From contig NZ_CP042239.1 of assembly GCF_007833215.1 (NCBI RefSeq), forward strand, positions 1,798,001-1,862,000: a stretch of DNA of 64,000 nt, in the 5' to 3' direction. A program made the position numbers and the translations under genes. Shown here one piece after another: positions 17,992 to 29,628 of this stretch. Source of the DNA: Sphingomonas suaedae. Its GTDB lineage: Bacteria; Pseudomonadota; Alphaproteobacteria; Sphingomonadales; Sphingomonadaceae. The stretch's first letter is position 1. Each line of letters starts with the position of its first letter. A model generated the notes under the pieces. The model had not been told where the DNA came from, did no database searches, and saw only the letters and a program-made list of their open reading frames with translations.

Positions 17992-19380
17992 ATGATGCAC
18001 TGGTTCGAGGCCGAAGCGCCGATCCGCAAGAAGACGGCGGTCGCGTTCGGAATTCTGGTCGGGCTGATCGCGCTCAGCGCACTGATCGCGCTCGTTCGCG
18101 GCGATTGGGTTGCGGCCGCGACCAATACCGTGATCGCCGCGCTTGCCGGCGGTCTCAGCCTCCGCTTCCGCACCGCGATCTGCGACCCCTATGTCAACAC
18201 CGTCGTGCGCATGGAGGCGCTGGCCGCCGGCGATCTCGACAGCCCGATCGCCTATACCGACTATCAGGATTGCGTGGGCCGCATGACCCGCGCGATGTTC
18301 ACCTTCCGCGACACCGCCAAGGCCCAGATCGAAAGCGCCGCCGAGCAGGCCGCAGTTGTCGCCACGTTGCGGTCGAGTCTCGACTCGCTCACGCGGGGCG
18401 ATTTCACCGCCGACATCCACGCCGACTTCCCGCCCGCTTATGTCGAACTCAAGAACAATTTCAATGCTGCGCTGACCTCGCTTCGCGGCCTGATCGGATC
18501 CGTGATGGAAAGCACATCGGCGATCACCACCGGCTCGACCGAGATCGCGCAGGCATCAGAAGACCTGGCTCGCCGCACGGAAGCCAATGCCGCGAGCCTC
18601 GAACAGACCAGCGCAGCGGTATCCCAGATCGAAGGGCGACTGAAGTCGACTGCCGGGGCTGCCGAGCGCACCGTCACCCGTGCCGATGGCGCGATCCAGA
18701 GCATCGCCACGGGTCGTGTCACGACGGGCGAAGCCGTCCAGGCGATGACTCGCGTGTCGGACAGCGCCAAGGGAATCGATTCAGTGATCGAAGGGCTGGA
18801 CAAGATCGCCTTTCAGACCCGCGTCCTGGCGATGAACGCCGCAGTTGAAGCCGGGCGGGCGGGAGAGGCAGGTCGCGGCTTTGCCGTCGTCGCCGATCTC
18901 GTCTCCGCACTCGCGATGCGCGCGGAGGAAGAAGCCGGTCGCGCACGCGATCAGCTGACCGCGACGCAGAGCGACATCGGCGCGGCGGTTGAAATGGTGC
19001 AAAAGGTGGATGTCGCCTTCGCCGACATTTCCGACGATGTGGGCGAAGTGCATGTCCTGCTCGCCGAGATGGCCAGCGCCAATGAGGCCCAGGCCAGCGC
19101 CATCACCGAAATCAGCGGAGCGATCGGTGCGATGGACCAGGCGACCCAGCAAAACGCCGCGATGGTCGAGGAAACATCCGCGGCCGCACGCAGCCTGACC
19201 AACGAAGTGGGGACCCTGGCCGCCCAGGCCAGCCAGTTCAATGTCGGCCAGGCCGGATCTGCACCGCGCGTCCCTCCGGCCCCGCGCAGCGTCCGGGTCA
19301 ACGCCCGGGATTCCGCTGCCACGCGGCATTGGGACCGGCCGGAGGCATTTGTCGATGCCGATGGATGGGCAACGCTCTGA
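17992..19380 (+). CDS. Methyl-accepting chemotaxis protein
   Basis: The 462-residue receptor has two adjacent N-terminal spans (about residues 14-33 and 38-60) with almost no periplasmic loop. A HAMP-like region follows, then a long helical signalling domain with the conserved tip (AGEAGRGFAVVADLVSALAMRA). It probably senses a cytoplasmic or membrane signal rather than an external ligand. I chose the ATG at 17992, eight bases after AAGGA; ATGs at 17983 and 17995 are alternatives. No che genes are in the window. Confidence 0.9.
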   Translation: MMHWFEAEAPIRKKTAVAFGILVGLIALSALIALVRGDWVAAATNTVIAALAGGLSLRFRTAICDPYVNTVVRMEALAAGDLDSPIAYTDYQDCVGRMTRAMFTFRDTAKAQIESAAEQAAVVATLRSSLDSLTRGDFTADIHADFPPAYVELKNNFNAALTSLRGLIGSVMESTSAITTGSTEIAQASEDLARRTEANAASLEQTSAAVSQIEGRLKSTAGAAERTVTRADGAIQSIATGRVTTGEAVQAMTRVSDSAKGIDSVIEGLDKIAFQTRVLAMNAAVEAGRAGEAGRGFAVVADLVSALAMRAEEEAGRARDQLTATQSDIGAAVEMVQKVDVAFADISDDVGEVHVLLAEMASANEAQASAITEISGAIGAMDQATQQNAAMVEETSAAARSLTNEVGTLAAQASQFNVGQAGSAPRVPPAPRSVRVNARDSAATRHWDRPEAFVDADGWATL

Positions 19381-19634
19381 CCCCGGCGGGTCCCCGCCAA
19401 GTCGGCGCGCGCAGGTCAACTAGTCCGGGGTTTCCGCGCCGAAATTGCGAGTTTGCGGCTCTGTTCGCCCGCGCTGAGCCACAAGGTTTTGCCTGTAACC
19501 CTTATTCCGCTCGTCCCGCGCTTGTCACGCGCCATCTCCAAAACCCTTCGCAAACGCAACAAATACTTGTCACCGCAGCGATGTGATGGCATTGGCGTGG
19601 CATATTGAATCACCCAATCGAAAGGGGAAGCTGA

Positions 19635-19880
19635 ATGCGTCTCGCCAAGTTGATGATGACCGTTGCCGCCGCTTCGCTGGCGACCGCGCCCGCACTGGCT
19701 AGCCAGTCTGCTGCCAAGCTCTCGGTTTCGGGCGCCTCGCAGGCGCGCGTCGGCACGCCCGTCGGCAAGTCGAACCAGCAGGCTGGCGGGTTTCCGTTCC
19801 TGATCGTGTTCGCAGTGATCGCGGTCGGCCTGGGCATCTATGTCGCCGTCGACAGCGACGACGAGCCGACCAGCCCGTAA
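19635..19880 (+). CDS. Small membrane-anchored secreted protein
   Basis: The 81-residue product has an N-terminal signal sequence (LMMTVAAASLATAPALA), a short polar part, and a C-terminal span FPFLIVFAVIAVGLGIYVAV followed by the acidic tail DSDDEPTSP. A strong ribosome binding site (AAAGGGGA) and a terminator just after the stop indicate a real monocistronic gene. Family not recognised. Confidence 0.75.
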   Translation: MRLAKLMMTVAAASLATAPALASQSAAKLSVSGASQARVGTPVGKSNQQAGGFPFLIVFAVIAVGLGIYVAVDSDDEPTSP

Positions 19881-19904
19881 GCTGTTCGCGCATCGAAGCA
19901 CATT

Positions 19905-19931
19905 CATGGCGGCCTGAGGGCCGCCATTTTT
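19905..19931 (+). terminator. Rho-independent terminator
   Basis: The stem ATGGCGGCC / GGGCCGCCAT with a short loop TGA is followed by five T residues, 25 bases after the stop of the 81-residue gene. Confidence 0.8.
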
Positions 19932-20124
19932 GTTTCGGAGCCATTTGCGCTTGAGACCGGGTAAAATTCCCGGCGCCTTCCATCGTCTCCCTCCCCTTCC
20001 CCAACCCCCATTCCCTTGCTATCGGCCACGCGACTCTTCGCATTCGCACACCGGCGCGCTCGTGCGGCATCCCGCCGCCTCCCCGTGACGCCCGGTCGTA
20101 CCAGACAGGGAAAGGGACCCGCAC

Positions 20125-22796
<2,672 letters not shown>

Positions 22797-22797
<1 letters not shown>

Positions 22798-23174
22798 TGG
22801 TCGCGCGCAGGCAGGCGCTGGCCGGAGGCGTGGCGATCGCCATGCTCGGATCGGTGCCTGCCCGTGCTTTCGGAAAAATGGCGATGTTCGGACTGATCGG
22901 CAAGATGCGGGCCCAGCCGGGCAAGCGGGGAGACCTGATCGCGATCCTGCTCGACGGTACGGCGGCAATGCCGGGCTGCCGGGCCTATATCGTCGCGGAA
23001 GACGCCGAAGAGGACGATGCGATCTGGATCACCGAGGTCTGGGACAGTGCGGAGAGCCATGCAGCATCGCTCAAGCTGCCCGCAGTCCAGGCGGCGATCG
23101 CCAAGGGCCGTCCGCTGATCGCCGGCTTCGACAGCCAGGTGAAAACCCGAGTGATCGGCGGGGCCGGACTGTGA
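22797..23174 (+). CDS. Exported antibiotic-biosynthesis-monooxygenase-fold protein
   Basis: The 125-residue product has an N-terminal export signal with a twin arginine (ARRQALAGGVAIAML) and then one ABM (dimeric alpha/beta barrel) domain: GLIGKMRAQPGKRGDLIAIL, MPGCRAYIVAEDAEEDDAIW and the ESHAASLKLP helix. ABM proteins range from quinol monooxygenases to inactive homologues. It is coupled to acnA and to the following gene by overlapping stop/start codons. Confidence 0.8.
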
Positions 23175-23524
23175 GGGCGGCGTTCGCCGCCCTCGTCCTG
23201 CTGACGACGCCCGCCGCCGCGCAGAGCTGGAAACAGGTTCCCGGCGGCGCCAATGCGACGCTGGCGATCGACACGGCAGGCATTCGGCAGGAGGGCAAGT
23301 GGCGCGTGTTCCGCACCCGCACCACCGCGCTCGGTATGGAAGGGACGATCATCGGCATCGTCGCGATGGACTGCAAGGCCGGGGTTACGGAGCTGCGCGC
23401 ACAGCGGCTGTTCGCCAAGAGCAAGCTGGTCCGCGAGCGCGTGTTTCCCGTCGGCAAGCGCCCGCGCCAGAAGATCGCCAATCCGGCGAAGGACCCAGCC
23501 TTCCGGATCGTCTGCGGACGCTGA
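23171..23524 (+). CDS. Small secreted protein, surface-adhesin-E-like
   Basis: The 117-residue product starts at a GTG overlapping the upstream stop. It has a signal peptide (FAALVLLTTPAAAQS) and a compact domain beginning SWKQVPGGANATLAIDTAGI, with RTRTTALG and IVAMDCKAG. The pattern resembles the small surface-adhesin protein E/DUF family of secreted proteins; function unproven. It is the third gene of the acnA unit and ends 22 bases from the convergent hslU. Confidence 0.6.
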   Translation: MRAAFAALVLLTTPAAAQSWKQVPGGANATLAIDTAGIRQEGKWRVFRTRTTALGMEGTIIGIVAMDCKAGVTELRAQRLFAKSKLVRERVFPVGKRPRQKIANPAKDPAFRIVCGR

Positions 23525-23546
23525 CCCTCACCGTCCGCAGCGAAGA

Positions 23547-24839
23547 TCACAGCACGTAGCGGCTGAGATCGGTATTGCGGGCGATGTCGGCGAGCTGACG
23601 ATCGACATAGGCGGCATCGACCACCAGTGCCGATCCTGCGCGATCCTCGGCATCGAAGCTGACTTCCTCGAGCAGCTTTTCCATCACCGTCTGGAGACGG
23701 CGGGCGCCGATATTCTCGACCTGGCCGTTCACCTCCGCCGCAATCCGGGCGATCGCGCGGATCGCGTCGTCGGTGAAGCTGACGTCCACCCCCTCGGTGC
23801 CGATCAGCGCGCGATATTGTTCGGGCAGCGACGCCTTGGTGTCCGAGAGGATCGCGACGAAATCATCCTCGGTCAGCCCCTTGAGCTCGACGCGGATCGG
23901 CAGGCGGCCCTGGAGTTCGGGCAGCAGATCGCTGGGCTTGGCGACATGGAAGGCGCCGGACGCGATGAACAGGATGTGGTCGGTCTTCATCGGGCCGTAT
24001 TTGGTGGCGACCGTCGTCCCCTCGATCAGCGGGAGCAGGTCGCGCTGGACGCCCTCGCGGCTGACGCTGCCGCCGCGCACGTCGCTGACGGCGATCTTGT
24101 CGATCTCGTCGAGGAAGACGATGCCGTTCGCCTCGGCATCGGCCAGCGCGACGCGGGCGACATCGTCCTGATCGAGGCGCTTGTCGGCCTCTTCCTCGAC
24201 CAGCTTGGCCCAGGCGGCGTGGACGTTCATCTTGCGGCGCTTCAATTGCGGGCCGCCAAGCCCCTTCATCATCTCGCCCAGATTGATCATCTGCGGCCCG
24301 GCGCCGGGGATTTCGAACGGCATACCGCCCGACGCCTCGATCTCGATCTCGATCTCCGTATTGTCGAGATGCCCGGCGTTCAGCCGTTCGCGGAACGCCT
24401 CGCGGGTGGCTTGCGAGGCATCCTTGCCGGTCAGCGCGTCGAGCAGACGGGTCATCGCCGCAGCCTCGGCCTTGTCCTTCACCGCATTGCGGCGGCGTTC
24501 CTTTTCGAGGCGGATCGCCTCCTCGACCAGGTCGCGGGCGATCTGTTCGACATCGCGGCCAACATAACCGACCTCGGTGAACTTGGTCGCCTCGATCTTG
24601 ACGAATGGGGCGTCGGCGAGCTTCGCGAGGCGGCGGCTGATCTCGGTCTTGCCGCAGCCGGTCGGGCCGATCATCAGGATATTCTTGGGCGTCACCTCGT
24701 CGCGCAGGTCGGCGCTGAGCTGCTGACGGCGCCAGCGGTTGCGCAGTGCGACCGCGACGGCGCGCTTGGCGTCGCGCTGGCCGATGATATGGGCGTCGAG
24801 CGCGGCGACGATGGCTTTGGGGGTCAGGGTGTCGTTCAT
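23547..24839 (-). CDS. hslU: ATP-dependent protease ATPase subunit HslU
   Basis: The 430-residue AAA+ unfoldase pairs with HslV in the ClpYQ protease. Walker [18 protein letters not shown] lies near residue 60, Walker [11 protein letters not shown] near 245, and sensor-2 [16 protein letters not shown] near 385. The pore-loop motif [16 protein letters not shown] is present. It lies downstream of hslV in the same orientation, separated by a palindromic repeat. Confidence 0.97.
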   Translation of the reverse strand: MNDTLTPKAIVAALDAHIIGQRDAKRAVAVALRNRWRRQQLSADLRDEVTPKNILMIGPTGCGKTEISRRLAKLADAPFVKIEATKFTEVGYVGRDVEQIARDLVEEAIRLEKERRRNAVKDKAEAAAMTRLLDALTGKDASQATREAFRERLNAGHLDNTEIEIEIEASGGMPFEIPGAGPQMINLGEMMKGLGGPQLKRRKMNVHAAWAKLVEEEADKRLDQDDVARVALADAEANGIVFLDEIDKIAVSDVRGGSVSREGVQRDLLPLIEGTTVATKYGPMKTDHILFIASGAFHVAKPSDLLPELQGRLPIRVELKGLTEDDFVAILSDTKASLPEQYRALIGTEGVDVSFTDDAIRAIARIAAEVNGQVENIGARRLQTVMEKLLEEVSFDAEDRAGSALVVDAAYVDRQLADIARNTDLSRYVL

Positions 24840-24849
24840 TCTGGTCCTT

Positions 24850-24930
24850 CGTCATCCAGCGAAAGCTGGGATCTCGTGCAGCAAGCGCACGCTGTGTAAT
24901 CGGGAGGCCCCGGCTTGCGCCGGGGTGACG
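24850..24930. repeat. Degenerate REP-like element between hslV and hslU
   Basis: Half-elements GTCATCCAGCGAAAGCTGGG and CCCCGGCTTGCGCCGGGGTG, each an internal palindrome, face each other around about 35 bases. Similar to the elements at 6479 and 27282 but more diverged between the arms. Confidence 0.65.
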
Positions 24931-24932
24931 GA

Positions 24933-25484
24933 TCAGGCGGCCGCGTCCAGCGTCTCGACCGTCAGCCGGTCGTTGGTATAGACGCAAACATCGGCGGCGA
25001 TGCCCATCGCCTTGCGGCACAGCACTTCGGCATCGGGTTCGTAATCGACCAGCGCGCGGGCGGCGGCGAGGGCATAGTTGCCCCCCGACCCGATCGCCGC
25101 GATCCCCGCCTCAGGCTCCAGCACATCGCCATTGCCGGTGATGATCAGCGTGATGTCCTTGTCCGCAACGATCAGCATTGCTTCGAGATTGCGGAGATAT
25201 TTGTCGGTGCGCCAGTCCTTGGCCAGCTCGACCGCGGCGCGCATCAACTGGCCCTGATGCCGTTCCAGCTTTGCCTCGAGCCGTTCGAACAGGGTGAAGG
25301 CGTCGGCGGTCGCTCCGGCAAAGCCCGCGATCACGCTGCCATCGCCCAGCGGGCGCACCTTGCGCGCATTGGGCTTCATCACGGTATGGCCCTGGGTCAC
25401 CTGGCCGTCCCCGGCGATGACCACCCGGCCGTTGCGGCGCACGGAGAGGATCGTCGTGCCGTGCCACTTGATTGAATCGCTCAT
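24933..25484 (-). CDS. hslV: ATP-dependent protease subunit HslV
   Basis: The 183-residue proteasome-like peptidase has the mature N-terminal threonine in [20 protein letters not shown]. Here it is preceded by a short propeptide, MSDSIKWHG, as is usual in alphaproteobacteria, so removal of nine residues is required. [14 protein letters not shown] is the conserved structural motif near residue 125. The start was chosen by family length; the longer upstream frame is not protein-like. Confidence 0.96.
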   Translation of the reverse strand: MSDSIKWHGTTILSVRRNGRVVIAGDGQVTQGHTVMKPNARKVRPLGDGSVIAGFAGATADAFTLFERLEAKLERHQGQLMRAAVELAKDWRTDKYLRNLEAMLIVADKDITLIITGNGDVLEPEAGIAAIGSGGNYALAAARALVDYEPDAEVLCRKAMGIAADVCVYTNDRLTVETLDAAA

Positions 25485-25607
25485 GGGCCGGGATATGGGG
25501 AGGGAGCCTTGGACTTGCCAAGGCCCCCCATGCAACCGACCGCATCGCGCCTGCCCAAAACTGACGAAAATACGCGCAACGCGCATCATCCTGTCAGCTT
25601 TGCCGGA

Positions 25608-26021
25608 TCACTTCTCCACGCCCTTGATCTTCCCCCATTGGCGTGCGGCGGTGTAGCCGAGATAGCCGGTGCCGAAGAGCGCATAGAGCGATTCCGGGAT
25701 GCCCGCGAGATAGGCGTTCATCCCCGCAGCGATGCCCTTCGCCATCTCCGGCTGGACCGCGCCGATCAGGCCCATCGGGATCGCCCAGAGCAGCAGCGCA
25801 TACATGACGTAGAGGAAGCTGGGCCGGGCGCGGCTGGTCCAGGGGTCGGGCGACTGTGCCTCGGCGACGATCGCCGACAGCTGGGTGCGGACGCGCTCAA
25901 GCTCCTGCGTGCCTTCGAGCTTGATGAGTTCGAGCTTGGCGGCGTCACGCGCCTTGGGATCGGGAATGATCTTGTCGATCAGGCCGGCGATCGGGCCGAT
26001 CAGTCCTTCGAGGATGCTCAT
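25608..26021 (-). CDS. Holin-like protein (three-span, gene-transfer-release type)
   Basis: The 137-residue product begins MSILEGLIGPIAGLIDKIIPD, has a charged helical part (about residues 25-60) and then two or three hydrophobic segments (LYVMYALLLWAIPMGLIGAV, YALFGTGYLGYTAARQW). It resembles the holin-of-3TMs family found in gene transfer agents and Mu-like phages. GGAG seven bases upstream supports the start. It is followed on the same strand by the endolysin-like gene upstream at 26078, so the two form a lysis pair. Confidence 0.75.
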   Translation of the reverse strand: MSILEGLIGPIAGLIDKIIPDPKARDAAKLELIKLEGTQELERVRTQLSAIVAEAQSPDPWTSRARPSFLYVMYALLLWAIPMGLIGAVQPEMAKGIAAGMNAYLAGIPESLYALFGTGYLGYTAARQWGKIKGVEK

Positions 26022-26077
26022 CGTCTTGCTCCACATGAATGGGTGAAAGTTGACACTGGCTTGACGCTATCGCGCAT

Positions 26078-26620
26078 TCACGAACCGATGCGGTTCGCGA
26101 GCCAGCCATAGAGAAAGGCTTCGTTGGCGGGACGGGATTCGGCGAGCGCGAGATAGCGCTCGCCCTGAAGCGCCTCGACCGCTTTCAGCAGCACGCGCTC
26201 GCCATGGGCGCCGCGCAGGTCGAGAAAGGCGGTCAGCGCGGCGAGCGTGACCGGCCCGATCGCGCCGTCGACGGGCATGTCGGGATAATCCCGCCCGTTG
26301 CGGTTGAGGCCGTTGAGCGCGCGTTGCAGAAATCGCGCGGCGACCCCCGGCCCCATATTGACGCCAGTGTCGAACAGTTCGGCGGCGAGCGCGGGCGCGC
26401 GCTGCGCCACTTGGTCGAGCCGGGGGCGCAGCCAGTAGAGGCGGCGATAGATTGCCGCAGCCTCGTCGCGCGGAAAGACGCGCATCTCCCCCGAATAGCC
26501 ATGCGCGCGGGCGACGCGCTCGGTGACGCCCCAGCGTGTGGGTCCACCGCGGTCGGCGGGATGGTCGCTATAGCCGCCCTCTCGGGCGATTACGTCGTCG
26601 ATTAGTTGGTCGATGGTCAT
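26078..26620 (-). CDS. GH108-family endolysin (peptidoglycan hydrolase)
   Basis: The 180-residue protein starts MTIDQLIDDVIAREGGYSDHPADRGGPT, with the EGGY motif whose Glu is the expected catalytic residue of glycoside hydrolase family 108. A C-terminal peptidoglycan-binding-type segment (VDGAIGPVTLAALTAFLDLR) follows. It has no signal peptide and so would need a holin, which the gene at 25608 probably provides. No capsid or tail genes are nearby. Confidence 0.85.
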   Translation of the reverse strand: MTIDQLIDDVIAREGGYSDHPADRGGPTRWGVTERVARAHGYSGEMRVFPRDEAAAIYRRLYWLRPRLDQVAQRAPALAAELFDTGVNMGPGVAARFLQRALNGLNRNGRDYPDMPVDGAIGPVTLAALTAFLDLRGAHGERVLLKAVEALQGERYLALAESRPANEAFLYGWLANRIGS

Positions 26621-26891
26621 TGGTTATCTCCTGAGTCCACGCCTCGAAAATAACCTATATGGTTCATTGTAGGAAAGCGGATTTTTTGGCGGCGTGCTTT
26701 GGGAAGCGGGGCTCGCTCGTCTCGCAACTTCAGGATGGCACCGGTGCAGTCGGGGATCGAACTTGCGAGCTGAATCGACCCGACATGCTCACTGTCCGTT
26801 TTCAGCGCTGAGCGCTCTGCCCCGGGACGGCGGAAACTGGGTGGTAAGCGGTCATCAAACCATGCAAGCTGAATGAAGGAGGTCGAAGCTC

Positions 26892-27179
26892 ATGGACTTC
26901 ACCAGTTTAGCCATCGCCCCGGTCGCTGCCGTTGTGACAGCGGTGGCCCTGATCATAGCACTGATCACGAAGCGATACCGCGAGCCTCGAAGCTTGTTGA
27001 TCGCATTTTGGGCGGCATTGGTCATCAACGCCGTTTTGTTTGAACCGTGGTATTACGTTGGATGGAAACCGATGGTTGCGGCGTATGGGCTGCTCTCCAT
27101 ACTTGGCTCCTGCATCGGCAGTTTGGCAGTGTTGGCCCCGGCTAAGATGATCGCCGCATTGCGACGACGTTCGACATAG
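26892..27179 (+). CDS. Small integral membrane protein, unknown
   Basis: The 95-residue product has three hydrophobic segments (about residues 7-26, 35-55 and 62-85) separated by short basic loops (TKRYREPR, LRRRST at the end). AAGGAGGT (26876-26883) is an excellent ribosome binding site. I do not recognise the family. The GC content looks lower than in the neighbours, which may indicate a recent arrival. Confidence 0.7.
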   Translation: MDFTSLAIAPVAAVVTAVALIIALITKRYREPRSLLIAFWAALVINAVLFEPWYYVGWKPMVAAYGLLSILGSCIGSLAVLAPAKMIAALRRRST

Positions 27180-27281
27180 GCGGAACGGCAGCAACGGGGT
27201 CGTTTCCTCCCAGTCTGCTTTGGGGGAGCCACAACAGACAACCGGACTTGAAACGGCGCCGGTACACTCGTGGATAGCGCC

Positions 27282-27313
27282 GGAGATGGGTCCCCGCTTT
27301 CGCGGGGATGACG
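27282..27313. repeat. Half REP-like element upstream of tlyA
   Basis: The sequence GGAGATGGGTCCCCGCTTTC and its continuation repeat the right arm of the element at 6479-6587. Its mirror arm is absent. It lies 20 bases before the tlyA start. Confidence 0.75.
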
Positions 27314-27333
27314 ATGAAGCTAGAGCAACGCCC

Positions 27334-28098
27334 ATGGCCAAGACGCGACCCGATCAGTTGCTCGTCGAACGCGGGCTGGCGGAGAGCCGGACGCGGGCGC
27401 AGGCGTTGATCCTGGCGGGGCTGGTGTTCAGCGGCGACAAGCGGGTGGACAAGCCCGGCCAGCCGATTGCGCCCGACGCGCCGCTGACCGTCAAGGGGCG
27501 CGACCACCCCTGGGTTTCGCGCGGCGGGGTGAAGCTGGCGCATGGGCTCGACCATTTCGGCATCGATCCCGTCGGCATGGTGGCGATCGATGTGGGATCG
27601 TCGACCGGGGGCTTTACCGATGTGCTGCTGAGCCGGGGCGCCGCGCGCGTCTATGCGGTGGACAGCGGGACCAACCAGCTGGCGTGGAAGCTGCGCCAGG
27701 ACGACCGCGTCGTCGTGCATGAACAGACCAGCGCACGGGTGCTGACCGCGGCGCACATCCCCGAGCCGGTGGATATCGTGGTGTGCGATGCGAGCTTTAT
27801 CGGCCTATCCAAGGTGCTGGAGCGCCCCTTTGCCTTTGTGCGCGAGGGGGCATGGGTGGTGGCGCTGATCAAGCCGCAGTTCGAGGCGGGGCGCGGCGAA
27901 GTCGGCAAGGGTGGCGTGGTGCGCGACCCGGCGGTGCATGAACGGGTGTGCGCCGAGGTGGTGGCGTGGCTGGAAGGTGCGGGCTGGTCGGTCGCGGGGG
28001 TGACGACGAGCCCGATCACCGGGCCGGAGGGAAATGTGGAATTTCTGGTTGCGGCGCGGGCGGGGGAGGATGGCGCCCTGATCCAGCAGCCGTCCTAG
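27334..28098 (+). CDS. tlyA: TlyA-family rRNA 2'-O-methyltransferase / hemolysin A homologue
   Basis: The 254-residue protein has an N-terminal S4 RNA-binding domain (LLVERGLAESRTRAQALILA, residues 8-60) and an FtsJ-type Rossmann methyltransferase domain (VAIDVGSSTGGFTDVLLSRG, near residue 85, with CDASFIGLSKVL). TlyA enzymes methylate 16S and 23S rRNA. The start MAKTRPDQLLVERG was chosen because the longer frame translates a repeat. Confidence 0.92.
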   Translation: MAKTRPDQLLVERGLAESRTRAQALILAGLVFSGDKRVDKPGQPIAPDAPLTVKGRDHPWVSRGGVKLAHGLDHFGIDPVGMVAIDVGSSTGGFTDVLLSRGAARVYAVDSGTNQLAWKLRQDDRVVVHEQTSARVLTAAHIPEPVDIVVCDASFIGLSKVLERPFAFVREGAWVVALIKPQFEAGRGEVGKGGVVRDPAVHERVCAEVVAWLEGAGWSVAGVTTSPITGPEGNVEFLVAARAGEDGALIQQPS

Positions 28099-28163
28099 GG
28101 CCACACCGAGTGCGAAGCGGCGTTCGTCGCTGCCCGCGCTCAAAGCAGGACAGCTAAGAGTCT

Positions 28164-28304
28164 GTTTGGAAATGCGCTGCGGCGCATTTCGCGGCGCCGG
28201 CCCACTCCCCCACCCGGCCACCCAACGGCAGTATTCTATGGGTGGCCGGGTGGGGGAGTGGGCCGGCGCCGCCTCGAAGTTCGCGCTCCCGCGAATTTCC
28301 AAAC
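28164..28304. repeat. Palindromic MITE-like element, copy 2 (between tlyA and purU)
   Basis: Inner arms of 32 bases (28192-28223 and 28240-28271) share the CCACCCGGCCACCC core with the element at 14181. Outer arms GTTTGGAAATGCG and its near-mirror GCGAATTTCCAAAC extend the palindrome to about 141 bases. The loop is in the reverse orientation relative to copy 1. Confidence 0.8.
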
Positions 28305-28402
28305 TCTCTCTAAGGCGCGGCAAAGGCCCTTTTGTTTGCGGCGATGTCCCGGGCTTTCTATCAGGCGCGCGACCCCTGCCCCGCCTGTCGCAACGAGGCC
28401 CG

Positions 28403-29254
28403 ATGACCCAATCCCATATCCTGACGCTCAGCTGCCCCGACCGGCCCGGCATCGTCCATGCGGTGAGCGGCATCCTGTTTCGCCACGGCGGCAATATCCG
28501 CAGCTCGCGCCAGTTCGAGGATCCGGAGACGGGGTTGTTCTTCCTGCGCATCGTCTTTGCCACCGCATCGACCGACGATGCGATCCGCGCGGAGATGGGG
28601 GAGATCGCGGCACAGTTCGGCATGGACTGGCAGCTGGTGCCCGCCGACCGGCGGATGAAGGTGCTGATCCTCGTCTCCAAATTCGACCATTGCCTGGGCT
28701 ATCTCCTCTATCAGCAGCGGATCGGCGAGCTGCCGATGGAGATTGTCGGCATCGCCAGCAACCATCCGCGCGACGCGCTGCGGGTGGCGATTCCCGATGA
28801 CATCCCCTTTCATCATCTCCCGATCACCCCCGATACCAAGCCCGCGCAGGAGGCGCAGATCAAAGCGCTGGTCGCGGAGAGCGGCGCCGAGCTGGTGGTG
28901 CTGGCGCGCTATATGCAGATCCTGTCGGACGATCTCGCCGGGTTCCTGACGGGGCGGTGCATCAACATCCACCACAGCTTCCTGCCGAGCTTCAAGGGCG
29001 CACGGCCCTATCATCAGGCGCACAAGCGCGGGGTGAAGATGATCGGCGCCACCGCGCATTACGTCACCGCCGATCTCGACGAGGGGCCGATCATCCATCA
29101 GGCGACCGAGCCGGTGACCCATGCCGATACCGCCGAGGATCTGGTGCGCAAGGGCCGCGATATCGAGAGCCATGTGCTGGGCCGCGCGGTCGCCTGGCAT
29201 GTCGAGCATCGCGTGCTGGCGAACGGATCGAAGACGGTGGTGTTCGGCGACTGA
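28403..29254 (+). CDS. purU: Formyltetrahydrofolate deformylase
   Basis: The 283-residue enzyme hydrolyses 10-formyl-THF to formate and THF. An N-terminal ACT domain (LTLSCPDRPGIVHAVSGILF, residues 5-80) senses amino acids. The formyltransferase-fold domain carries NIHHSFLPSFKGARPYHQA with the catalytic His, and the active-site Asp lies in VTADLDEGPII. The formate it releases could feed PurT (16520). Confidence 0.95.
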   Translation: MTQSHILTLSCPDRPGIVHAVSGILFRHGGNIRSSRQFEDPETGLFFLRIVFATASTDDAIRAEMGEIAAQFGMDWQLVPADRRMKVLILVSKFDHCLGYLLYQQRIGELPMEIVGIASNHPRDALRVAIPDDIPFHHLPITPDTKPAQEAQIKALVAESGAELVVLARYMQILSDDLAGFLTGRCINIHHSFLPSFKGARPYHQAHKRGVKMIGATAHYVTADLDEGPIIHQATEPVTHADTAEDLVRKGRDIESHVLGRAVAWHVEHRVLANGSKTVVFGD

Positions 29255-29390
29255 CGTTCGGGCGCGATGCGCGGTGAAGCACGGCAGCGGCGGGAGCAGG
29301 CCTCCGCTACCCGCGAAATCCATCCGATCGCGGCGACAAAGGGCCTTGACCCGCCGCCCCGCTTTGCCTAACCGGCGCCCTCGCCTTCAT

Positions 29391-29465
29391 GGCCCCTTCG
29401 TCTAGCGGTTAGGACGCGGCCCTTTCACGGCTGAAACACGGGTTCGATTCCCGTAGGGGTCACCA
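29391..29465 (+). tRNA. tRNA-Glu (anticodon UUC), island integration site
   Basis: The cloverleaf folds with acceptor stem GGCCCCT / AGGGGTC (one G-U), D loop TCTAGCGGTTAGGAC and T arm CGGGTTCGATTCCCG. The anticodon arm has the loop CTTTCAC (anticodon TTC at 29424-29426). The CCA end is encoded at 29463-29465. The last 18 bases are repeated at 63893-63910, so the island entered here and left the tRNA intact. Confidence 0.97.
29448..29465 (+). repeat. attL: attL, 18-bp tRNA 3'-end core
   Basis: TTCCCGTAGGGGTCACCA at the end of tRNA-Glu is repeated exactly, in the same orientation, at 63893-63910. Together with the adjacent integrase it defines the left border of the island. Confidence 0.9.
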
Positions 29466-29577
29466 GGCTGCCTTCCCAAGGCATCCCAAAACGTGCCGTA
29501 AACGGCTGTTTTCTGCGGTTTTTTGTGGTATATCCATCCCAGTCGGATCGGTGAAAAGCCACTCCATACCAACAATC

Positions 29578-29597
29578 TGATGGTATATCTGATGGCA
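29578..29597 (+). repeat. Integrase-arm-like repeat, left copy
   Basis: TGATGGTATATCTGATGGCA lies between attL and the integrase start. A copy with 18 of 20 identical bases and the same orientation lies at 63813-63832, near attR. The motif itself contains TGATGG twice. Position at both ends of the island suggests arm-type binding sites for the integrase. Confidence 0.6.
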
Positions 29598-29628
29598 CGA
29601 CGCCGGTCGCTTCGATGGAGATACCATC

